DNA of 32,149 nt from a bacterium (GTDB lineage Bacteria > Planctomycetota > B15-G4): contig JAUIEF010000040.1 of NCBI GenBank assembly GCA_030428785.1, positions 1 through 32,149 on the forward strand. Reading direction: 5' to 3'. The position numbers and the translations under genes are program-made. Positions within the stretch are counted from its first letter, which is position 1. The number at the start of each line of letters is the position of its first letter. Positions 24,496 to 32,149 of the stretch are shown in pieces. The notes under the pieces are model-generated. The model was not told where the DNA came from, made no database searches, and was given only the letters and a program-made list of their open reading frames with translations.

Positions 24496-25858
24496 CGATG
24501 TCACCGGCTCCCATGACGACGCACACGTCCCCGGGACGCGACAGCCCGGCGACCGCGTCGTCCGCGAGCGGCGCCGGCCCCACCGTCCGCACGTCGGCGC
24601 GCGAGCGCGCGGCGAGCGTGTCGCGCACGACGGGCGCGCGCTCGGGGTGGGTGTCCCGGGCCACGAAGATATCGCACAGGGCCACGAGGTCGAAGCCCTC
24701 GAGCGCGGCGGCGAAGGCCTCGAGGAAGTCCTCGGTGCGGCTCACCTGGTGCGGCTGGAACACCGCGACGAGGCGACGGCCCGGGTGACGCGCCCGCAGC
24801 GCGGCCGCCGCGGCACGCAGCGCGTCGGGGTGGTGCGCGAAGTCGTCGACGAGGCGGACCCCGCGCCCCGCGCCGTCGCGGCCGGCGAACGCGCGCTCCC
24901 CGAGGTCCTCGAGCCGCCGCTCGACGCCCCGGAAGCCGGCCGCCGCGGCCACGAGCGCGTCGAGCGACGCGCCCGCCGCGACGGACGCCGCGATCGCGGT
25001 GCGCAGGTGGTCGACGTTGTGCCGACCGAGCACGGGCAACGCGAACGGGCGCTCGCCGGTCGCGGGCCCGAGCACGCCACGGAAGCCGTCCGGCGTGTCG
25101 TCGAGCGCGACGAGCGGCAGCTCGTCGTCGACGCGCAGGACGGCCGGGCCCGGCGGCGGCGCCCAGCCCGCGGGCACGTCCGGGCCGAGCACGAGCGTGC
25201 CGCCCGGGCGCACGCCCGCGGCGAAGCGGCGGAACGCGTCCTCCACGCCCGCCGCGTCGCCGAAGCAGTCGAGGTGGTCGGGCGCGATGCCCGTGACGAT
25301 CGCGACCTCGTAGTCGAGGTTGAGGAAGGAGCGGTCGTACTCGCAGGCCTCGACGCACACGAGGTCCGACGCGCCGGCCGCGAAGGGCGCGAAGCCGACG
25401 GGCCGGCCGCCGACGATCCAGCTCGGGTCGCGGCCGGCCGCGGAGAGCAGGTGGGCGAGCATCGCCGTGACCGTCGTCTTGCCGTGCGTCCCGCCCACGG
25501 CGAGCCCGCGACGGTCGCGCATGAGGCGGCCGAGCGCCTCGCTGTACTTGAGCACGGGGACCCCGGCGTCGCGCGCGGCGCGCACGTCGGGGTCGTCGAG
25601 GGGCACGGCGGCGGAGCGCACGAGGAGCCCGGCGCGCGCGGCGGCTCCCGGCTCGGACGTCACGCCGCGTCGCGCGAGCTCGGGCTTGAGCGGCGTCGCG
25701 TCGGACCCCGTCACGCGGTGTCCGCGCGCGGCGAGCAGGCACGCGAGCGGCAGCAGCCCGCCCCCGTTGACGCCGACGCAGTGCACGTGGTGCGGGAGCC
25801 CGCCGGGCGCGGCGTCCGGGGCGGGCGCGCGGCCGGTCGACGCGCCCGCGTCGCTCAC
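24452..25858 (-). CDS. murC: UDP-N-acetylmuramate--L-alanine ligase MurC
   Basis: 468 aa. GTG 25858 overlaps the murG stop (GTGA). MurC adds L-Ala to UDP-MurNAc with ATP. The nucleotide P-loop is VGGTHGKTTVTAML, with VEACEYDRSFLNL, the Rossmann start HCVGVNGGGLLPLACLLAARGH, VDDFAHHPDALRAA and FQPHQVSRTEDFLEAF. HHP and the DDF segment mark MurC rather than MurD, E or F. The N-terminal glycine motif GVNGGG departs from the usual GIGGIGM. Its 3' end contains the murB start. Confidence 0.93.
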   Translation of the reverse strand: MSDAGASTGRAPAPDAAPGGLPHHVHCVGVNGGGLLPLACLLAARGHRVTGSDATPLKPELARRGVTSEPGAAARAGLLVRSAAVPLDDPDVRAARDAGVPVLKYSEALGRLMRDRRGLAVGGTHGKTTVTAMLAHLLSAAGRDPSWIVGGRPVGFAPFAAGASDLVCVEACEYDRSFLNLDYEVAIVTGIAPDHLDCFGDAAGVEDAFRRFAAGVRPGGTLVLGPDVPAGWAPPPGPAVLRVDDELPLVALDDTPDGFRGVLGPATGERPFALPVLGRHNVDHLRTAIAASVAAGASLDALVAAAAGFRGVERRLEDLGERAFAGRDGAGRGVRLVDDFAHHPDALRAAAAALRARHPGRRLVAVFQPHQVSRTEDFLEAFAAALEGFDLVALCDIFVARDTHPERAPVVRDTLAARSRADVRTVGPAPLADDAVAGLSRPGDVCVVMGAGDIDGLARRLAGRAAGP

Positions 25859-26958
25859 GAGGCGACGGCTCCCGTGCGGGCGCCCGCGGCGGCGCCGACC
25901 ACGGCGGCCACGCAGCGCGCGGCGTCGGACGGCGAGACCGGGCAAGCCCGGGCGGTCATGACGGGCAGGTCGTCGAGCAGCCGCGCGAGCAGCGTCGCCG
26001 CGGTCCGCTCGCCGGCGGGGTCCTCCTCGCCCACCATGAGGGCGACGCCGCGCTCCACGAGCGGGCGGCCGTTCCACATCTGGTGGCGGTCGGCGTGGTG
26101 CGGGTAGGGCACGAGGAGCGCGGGCGTGCCCGTGCTCGTGAGCTCGGCGACGGTGCCGGCGCCGGCGCGGCAGACGGCGGCGTCGGCGAGCGCCCAGGCC
26201 GGCGCCATGTCGGCGACGAAGGCCACGCGGGCGGTGGGCACGGCGGCGCCCTCGGCGCCGACGGGGTCCGTGCCGTCGGCGTTCGCCGCGCGGAAGGACG
26301 CCTCGCCCGTGATGTGGAGCACCTGCCACGGCTCCGCCCGCCGGGCGAGCACGCCGCGGAACGCGGGCACGAGGCGGTTGAGGTCGCGCGCGCCCTGGCT
26401 GCCGCCCATGACGAGCAGCGTGTGTCGCGCGGGGTCGAGCCCGAACCGCGCGGCGGCCTCCTCGCGCGCCGGCGCGTCGAGCGCGGGCGTCGGCACGCCG
26501 GTGATCTGCGTCGACCGTCGGCCGTGCGGCATGCCGGGTCCGTCCGCCGCGAGGCACGCGTGGTCGACGCGACGCGCGAGCAGTCGCTGCACCTTGCCGG
26601 GACGCGCGTTCGACTCGATGAGCACGGTCGGGCGACGTCCGAAGCCCGACCAGACCGTGGGCAGCGCGACCCAGCCGCCGAGTACGACGACGACGTCGGG
26701 GTCGAAGGCGTCGAGCTCGCGGCGCAGCGCGCGCGTCGCGCGCAGCCAGGTGTCGAAGCGGTGCAGGGGCGGTCGGCCACCGGCGCCGCCGAAGAGGTCG
26801 CGCGACGGCAGGCCCCGCGGACCGAGCATCGCGTGCTCGACGGGACGACCCGCCACGAGGAACAGCGTCTCGTGTCCGTCCCGACGCAGGACCTCCGCCA
26901 CGCCGATGCCGGGCGCGAGGTGGCCGCCCGTGCCGCCGCCCACGAACGCGACCTTCAC
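25855..26958 (-). CDS. murG: Lipid II synthase MurG (GlcNAc transferase)
   Basis: 367 aa from GTG 26958, chosen because GGAG lies 8 nt upstream and the protein then begins directly with VKVAFVGGGTGGHLAPGIGVAE. GTG 26988 would add ten unlike residues. MurG transfers GlcNAc from UDP-GlcNAc to lipid I at the inner face of the membrane. The GT-B signatures are the N-domain GGTGGHLAPG, the linker GGSQGARDLNRLVP and the donor site CRAGAGTVAELTSTGTPALLVPYPHHADRHQ. The stop overlaps the murC start. About 76 bp separates it from the LysM gene upstream. Confidence 0.93.
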   Translation of the reverse strand: MKVAFVGGGTGGHLAPGIGVAEVLRRDGHETLFLVAGRPVEHAMLGPRGLPSRDLFGGAGGRPPLHRFDTWLRATRALRRELDAFDPDVVVVLGGWVALPTVWSGFGRRPTVLIESNARPGKVQRLLARRVDHACLAADGPGMPHGRRSTQITGVPTPALDAPAREEAAARFGLDPARHTLLVMGGSQGARDLNRLVPAFRGVLARRAEPWQVLHITGEASFRAANADGTDPVGAEGAAVPTARVAFVADMAPAWALADAAVCRAGAGTVAELTSTGTPALLVPYPHHADRHQMWNGRPLVERGVALMVGEEDPAGERTAATLLARLLDDLPVMTARACPVSPSDAARCVAAVVGAAAGARTGAVAS

Positions 26959-27034
26959 CGGTGAGGCTCCGTCCGGCGACGTCCGCACCCGCGCGGCGGC
27001 GCGCCGCGCCTCGACACCTGGGCGCCCCGGTCCA

Positions 27035-27796
27035 TCAGGGGATGACCAGCTCCATGCCGATCGTGAGGTCGTGGGGGCTCTTCAGGACACCGCGGTTCGC
27101 GGCGTAGATCTCGTCGGCGCGCGTCGCGCTGCCGAGCATCGCCTTCGCGATCCCGCCCAGCGTGTCGCCGCGCTTCACGGTGTACGTCCGGCTCGCGGCG
27201 GCGGGCGCCTTCGTCGCCGCGTGCGCGACGGGCTCCTGCGGCGCGGTCCGGCCCTGGACGACCGGCGCCGAGCGCTTGATGGCGGGCGACGGCAGGGACA
27301 CGACGATCTCGTCGCCGGGCTTCATCTTCTTGGGGTCGACGCCCGGGTTGAGCCGGAGGATCTCCTTCCAGCGGGTCGTCGTGCCGAAGTAGCGCTTCGA
27401 GATGTCGCTGAGCGTCTCGCCCTGCCGGATGACGTGGATGACCTTGCCGTCCTTGGCGGGCCGGCCCAGCGACGAGCGGTCGCCCGGGTAGCGGATGGGC
27501 GGCTCGGTGAAGTCGAAGCTGCCCGCGCCGTCGAGGGGCGAGCGGACGCGGTAGCTCGCGGCGCGCGGCTCCTCGGGGTCCGCCGGGCGCGGCTGGCGCG
27601 CCGGGTCGTCGGCGCGGCGACGACGGGGATCGGTGGCCGCCGTGAGGGGCACGTCCGCCGCGGAGCGGATGATGACCGCCTGGCCGCCGTCGGCCGCGGC
27701 GTCGTGGCCGGACCCCGGCTCGTAGAACACGATCAGGCCGAGGACGCCCAGTACGAAGACCAGGGCGAACACGCCGTACTTCTCGACGTCCGTCAT
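27035..27796 (-). CDS. Membrane-anchored protein with two LysM domains, in the dcw cluster
   Basis: 253 aa. A short cytoplasmic start (MTDVEKYG) and one membrane segment (~8-25) are followed by a Pro/Arg/Asp-rich linker. LysM 1 spans ~118-170 (VIRQGETLSDISKRYFG...LNPGVDPKKMKPGDEIVV). LysM 2 spans ~202-253 (YTVKRGDTLGGIAKAMLG...IGMELVIP) and ends the protein. LysM binds GlcNAc-containing glycans of peptidoglycan. No catalytic domain is visible, so it is probably a periplasmic wall-binding protein anchored in the inner membrane. It lies between ftsW (30-nt gap) and murG, which suggests a role in septal wall synthesis, perhaps a scaffold for FtsW (inference). It is not a standard dcw gene. Confidence 0.88.
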   Translation of the reverse strand: MTDVEKYGVFALVFVLGVLGLIVFYEPGSGHDAAADGGQAVIIRSAADVPLTAATDPRRRRADDPARQPRPADPEEPRAASYRVRSPLDGAGSFDFTEPPIRYPGDRSSLGRPAKDGKVIHVIRQGETLSDISKRYFGTTTRWKEILRLNPGVDPKKMKPGDEIVVSLPSPAIKRSAPVVQGRTAPQEPVAHAATKAPAAASRTYTVKRGDTLGGIAKAMLGSATRADEIYAANRGVLKSPHDLTIGMELVIP

Positions 27797-27826
27797 GACA
27801 GCAGGACTCCCCGGATCTGCCGCACG

Positions 27827-28987
27827 TCACGCGCCCCCGGACAACGAGGGGGACCGTGCGTGGGCGAACCGCGCATCACCGACCGGATCTTCCTCTGGCC
27901 GACGGGCCAATCCAAGGAACAATCCGAGAGAGATCGAGAGCATGAGCAGGGACGTGCCTCCCGCGCTCACGAAGGGCAGCGGCAGTCCCTTGGGCGGCGC
28001 GACCGCCGTGACCACCGCGACGTTGAGCAGCGCCTGCACGAGCACCTGGAAGAGCAGGCCCGCGCCGACGACGACCGCGAAGCGCGTGCGCATGCCGAGC
28101 AGCAGCCGCACGCCGTGCCAGAGCAGCATCCCGTAGAGGCCCACGAGGAGCAGCACGCCGAGCAGGCCGAGCTCCTCGCCCACGACGGACAGGATGAAGT
28201 CGTTCTCGGCCTCCGGGACGAAGCCCCACTTGCCGAGCCCCGCCCCGACGCCCACGCCCGTCCAGCCGCCGCGCCCCAGCGCCGTGAGGCTCTGCCACAC
28301 CTGGCTCCCGACCTCCGGCTCCGAGAAGTTGGCGACGCGCCGGCTCACGTGCGCGAAGCGCTCCCAGCCGTAGACCGAGGCCACGGCGAGCGCCGCGAGG
28401 AAGGTCCCCGCGAGGTACTGCGGCCGCGCGCCCCCCATCCACATGACGAGCACGCCCATGAAGAGCAGGTAGACCGTGGAGCCGAAGTCCGGCTCGAGCA
28501 GGACGAGCACGGCGGGCACGCCGGCGAGCGCGAACGGGACGAGGATCCCCCGACGGAACCCGCGCATGCCCTCCCGGGCGTGCGCCGCCCACGCGCCGAT
28601 GGTCACCATGACGGCCACCCGCGCGAACTCGCTGGGCTGGAAGTTCGTGACGCCCAGGTCGAGCCAGCGCTGCGCGCCCTTGACCTTCACGCCCGCGACG
28701 AGCACCGCCGCGAGCAGCCCGAGCGAGAGCAGCCACGCCGGGAGCGCGCCGAGGTAGAGCCAGCGCGGCCGGACGCGGCTCGCCGCGACGAAGGCCGCGA
28801 GCGCGATCGCCACCTTGAACAGGTGCGAGCGCAGCATGACGAGGTGCCGCCCCTGCTCGAACTCCTGGACGGTGGACGCCGACGCCACCATGACGATCCC
28901 GAACCCGAGCAGCCCCAGCATGGCGACGACCATCCAGCGGCTGCTGGAGGCCATGGCGTCGCGCGAGGTGTAGCTGAGGCTCTGCAT
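27827..28987 (-). CDS. ftsW: SEDS peptidoglycan polymerase FtsW
   Basis: 386 aa, about ten membrane segments. SEDS proteins polymerise lipid II; the FtsW type works at the division septum with a class B PBP. Conserved blocks are GAQRWLDLG, QPSEFARV, LEPDFGSTV, the long loop ending AENDFILSVVGEELGLLG and PPKGLPLPFVSAGGTSLL. The position between mraY and murG supports FtsW over RodA. ATG 28987 begins 16 nt after the mraY stop, so there is no room for murD. Confidence 0.93.
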   Translation of the reverse strand: MQSLSYTSRDAMASSSRWMVVAMLGLLGFGIVMVASASTVQEFEQGRHLVMLRSHLFKVAIALAAFVAASRVRPRWLYLGALPAWLLSLGLLAAVLVAGVKVKGAQRWLDLGVTNFQPSEFARVAVMVTIGAWAAHAREGMRGFRRGILVPFALAGVPAVLVLLEPDFGSTVYLLFMGVLVMWMGGARPQYLAGTFLAALAVASVYGWERFAHVSRRVANFSEPEVGSQVWQSLTALGRGGWTGVGVGAGLGKWGFVPEAENDFILSVVGEELGLLGVLLLVGLYGMLLWHGVRLLLGMRTRFAVVVGAGLLFQVLVQALLNVAVVTAVAPPKGLPLPFVSAGGTSLLMLSISLGLFLGLARRPEEDPVGDARFAHARSPSLSGGA

Positions 28988-29003
28988 CGGGGGTCGCTCG
29001 GGG

Positions 29004-30116
29004 TCAGGCCACCGCGAGGCTCGCGAGTCCGGCCGCGGCGCACAGGACCGCGGCGATCCAGAACCGCACGACGATCCGCGTCTCGGGCAGGCCCTGGAAC
29101 TGGAGGTGGTGGTGGAACGGCGCGCAGAGGAAGACGCGCTTGCCGCCCGTCGCCTTGTAGGTGCCCACCTGGAGGATCACCGAGAGCGCCTCCCAGACGA
29201 ACACGCCGCCGATGACGAAGAGCACGAGCTCCTGCTTGAGGACCACGGCGACGTAGCCCAGCAGACTGCCGAGCGGCAGCGAGCCCGTGTCGCCCATGTA
29301 GACCATCGCCGGCGGCGCGTTGAACCAGAGGAACCCGAGCGTCGCGCCGGCCATGGCCGTGCAGAACACGGTCATCTCCTGGCTGCGCGGGACGTAGAAG
29401 AGGTCGAGCTCGAGGGTCTGCGCGCGGCCGACGGCGACGCAGAGCACCGCCATGGCGAGCGCCGCGACGATCATCGAGCCCGGCGCGAGGCCGTCCATGC
29501 CGTCGGTGAGGTTCACGGCGTTGCTCGTGCCCGTCACGACGATCATGACGAAGATCATGTGCGGCAGACCGCCCCACCCCGAGAGATCGAGCATCCCGTC
29601 GGTGAGCGGCACGTGGAGGGCGAGCAGCCCGGGCGTGCCCTGGCCCTGGAAGATGCGCGTGACGACGAACGCGAGGCTCGCCGCGACGAGCGCCTGGAGC
29701 GTGTACTTGCTCGCCGCCTGGAGGCCCTTGCGGTCCGGGTGCGTGAGCTTGATCCAGTCGTCGATGAACCCGATGAAGCCGTAGCCGAGCGTCGACAGGA
29801 TGGCGAGCATCACGTAGCTGTTCGTGAGGTCGCCGAAGAGCAGGCCCGCGACGAGCACGCCGAGCACGATCATGAGCCCGCCCATGGTGGGCGTGGGGTC
29901 CTTGCGGGCGTTGATCTTGTTGAGCGTCTCGCTGTCCGTGTGGACCTGGTCCTCGATGCAGCGCTTCTGCTGGAGCGCGCGGATGAGCCGCGGCCCGAGC
30001 GCGAGCGCCACGACGAACGCGAGGACGGCCGCCATCCCCGAACGGACGGCGAGCGAGCTGAGCGCCCCGAGGGGCTCCCACAGGGCCGCCAGCTCGTCCA
30101 GGAAGTGGAGGATCAT
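29004..30116 (-). CDS. mraY: Phospho-N-acetylmuramoyl-pentapeptide transferase MraY
   Basis: 370 aa. ATG 30116 overlaps the murF stop (ATGA). MraY moves phospho-MurNAc-pentapeptide from UDP to undecaprenyl phosphate, forming lipid I. Family signatures are KDPTPTMGG, FIGFIDDWIK (catalytic Asp pair), NAVNLTDGMDGLA, MVYMGDTGSLPLG and APFHHHLQFQG with its His triad. About ten membrane segments are visible. The length is typical (E. coli 360). Confidence 0.96.
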   Translation of the reverse strand: MILHFLDELAALWEPLGALSSLAVRSGMAAVLAFVVALALGPRLIRALQQKRCIEDQVHTDSETLNKINARKDPTPTMGGLMIVLGVLVAGLLFGDLTNSYVMLAILSTLGYGFIGFIDDWIKLTHPDRKGLQAASKYTLQALVAASLAFVVTRIFQGQGTPGLLALHVPLTDGMLDLSGWGGLPHMIFVMIVVTGTSNAVNLTDGMDGLAPGSMIVAALAMAVLCVAVGRAQTLELDLFYVPRSQEMTVFCTAMAGATLGFLWFNAPPAMVYMGDTGSLPLGSLLGYVAVVLKQELVLFVIGGVFVWEALSVILQVGTYKATGGKRVFLCAPFHHHLQFQGLPETRIVVRFWIAAVLCAAAGLASLAVA

Positions 30117-31488
30117 GACATCGCGGCGGTGGCTTCGGCGCCGAGGTCGCGCACGACCGCGTCGAGCGCCATGCCGCGCGACCCCTTTACGAGGACGACA
30201 TCGCCCGGCGCGAGGTGCCGCCGCAGCACGTCCTCGACGCACGCGCGGTCCGCGCACGCGACGCAGCGCTCGCCGTCGACGCCCGCCTCGACGGCGCCAT
30301 CGACGACATCCTGCGCGTGCCGGCCCACGGCGACGAGCAGCTCGGGCTGCGCGCCGGCGAGGGTGCGGCCCGCCGCGCGGTGGAGACGCGCCGCGGTCTC
30401 GCCGAGCTCGAGCATGTCCCCGACGATGAACACGCGGCGTCCGGCGAGCCCCACCTCCTCGAGCGTCGCGGCGGCGGCGGCGAGCGAGCCGGGATTCGCG
30501 TTGTAGGTGTCGTCGAGCACGGTGACGCGCCCGATCTTCCGCACCTGGAGGCGCCCCGGCGGCGGCGGCACGACGGCCAGAGCGGCGGCGGCGCGCATCG
30601 GGTCGACGCCCGCGACACGCGCGACGGCCAGCGCCGCGAGCGCGTTGAGCACGGAGTGCCGGCCGATGTGCCGGAGCTGCACCGTGCGCCCGTCGCTCAC
30701 GCGGAAGTGCGTGCCGTTCGCCATGCAGCGCACGTCGAGCGCGTGGAGGTCGGCGGACGGGTGGAAGCCGAAGGTCACGACGTCGCCGGGCGCGCGCTCG
30801 CGGAGCGCGTCGAAGCTCGGGTCGTCGCGGTTGAGCACGGCCGTGCGGCGTCCGGTGAGGCCGTCGAGCAGCGAGCCCTTCTCCTGGAGCACGCCCTCGA
30901 GGTCACGCAGCCCCTCGAGGTGCCCCGCGTTGACGTTCGTGATGACCGCGACCTCGGGCTCCACGAGCGACGCGAGCTGCGCGATCTCGCCGGGCGCGTT
31001 CGTGCCCACCTCGACGACGACGGCCTCGGTGTCGGGGTCCGTCTCGAGCAGCGTGATCGGGACGCCGATCGCGTTGTTGAAGCTCTGGCGCGACGCGACG
31101 GTGCTCCGGTCGGCGGCGAGCGCGGCCGCCGCGAGGTCCTTGGTGCCGGTCTTGCCGTTCGTGCCGGTGACCGCCACGACGAGCGGGTCGGCGCCGCGAC
31201 GCGCGCGCACGCGGACGGCGCGGCCCAGGCGGCCGAAGGCGGCGAGCGTGTCCGGCACGACGACCGCCGGCGTGACGGGCGGCGACTCCTCGTGGACGAG
31301 CACCGCGGCGGCGCCGGCCTGCAGCGCGGCCTCGGCGTAGTCGTGGCCGTCGAAGCGGTCGCCGACGAGGCACACGAAGAGGTCTCCCTCCCGCACCTGG
31401 CGGCTGTCGGTGACGACGCGTCGGATCTCGACGTCGCCGTCGCCCCCCACGCGACGTCCTTCCACCATGGTGCACACGAAGTCGAGGT

Positions 31489-31501
<13 letters not shown>
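30113..31501 (-). CDS. murF: UDP-MurNAc-tripeptide--D-Ala-D-Ala ligase MurF
   Basis: 462 aa from GTG 31501, which has GGGAGG 4 nt upstream and overlaps the murE stop by 13 nt. Later ATGs would cut the N-terminal UDP-binding domain. MurF adds D-Ala-D-Ala to complete the pentapeptide precursor. Visible blocks are VVTDSRQVREGDLFVCL, the P-loop VTGTNGKTGTKDLAA, SFNNAIGVPITLL, VVEVGTNAPGEIAQL, GRHSVLNALAALAV and VLDDTYNANPGSLAAA. The NNAIGVP and DDTYNANP motifs are specific to MurF among Mur ligases. The stop overlaps the mraY ATG. Confidence 0.95.

Positions 31502-32149
<648 letters not shown>

Overview
The window is about 32 kb of very GC-rich DNA (roughly 70% or more by eye). It is densely coding, with many GTG/TTG starts and 4-nt start/stop overlaps. 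The genes indicate a diderm bacterium that makes meso-diaminopimelate peptidoglycan. It has lipoproteins, a LysM protein, O-antigen-ligase-like and GT-C membrane enzymes, a cobalamin-dependent ribonucleotide reductase and a selenocysteine system. The mix of TPR, VWA/HEAT and sulfatase-like proteins would fit Planctomycetota or another deep, high-GC lineage, but nothing here proves the phylum.

Layout. (1) 1-1285, minus: 5' part of a TPR-type lipoprotein gene running off the left edge. (2) 1286-1660: divergent intergenic region with two sigma-54-like elements and a strong plus-strand terminator, which together suggest a small RNA. (3) 1661-9167, plus: three genes joined by ATGA overlaps, encoding an O-antigen-ligase/Wzy_C protein with a TPR tail, a GT39-type (GT-C) glycosyltransferase with a TPR tail, and a sulfatase-fold lipoprotein. 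(4) 9533-10402, plus: secreted PPC-like protein with a poly-aspartate tail. (5) 10514-10610, minus: selenocysteine tRNA (anticodon UCA). (6) 10771-13840, plus: operon of a TPR protein, FolD and a secreted HEAT/VWA protein. (7) 13852-14010: tandem array of hairpin-forming 24/25-nt repeats between convergent genes. (8) 14118-16567, minus: selA-selD. SelD is itself a selenoprotein: an in-frame TGA at codon 18 is followed by a SECIS-like hairpin. (9) 16677-20079, plus: coupled operon of recJ, a methyltransferase and a rhomboid protease. (10) 20196-23350, minus: class II ribonucleotide reductase split into NrdJa and NrdJb, with an NrdR-box-like site over the nrdJa promoter. (11) 23569-32149, minus: dcw cluster in transcription order murE (partial), murF, mraY, ftsW, a LysM gene, murG, murC, murB. 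murD is missing from its usual place between mraY and ftsW.

How the genes work together. tRNA-Sec, SelA and SelD make selenocysteyl-tRNA; selB and ordinary selenoprotein targets are not in the window. MurE, MurF, MraY, MurG, MurC and MurB build lipid II, and FtsW polymerises it at the septum. The 1661-9167 operon probably assembles or transfers a glycan outside the cytoplasm. The rest is DNA metabolism (RecJ, NrdJ), one-carbon metabolism (FolD) and envelope proteins of unknown role.
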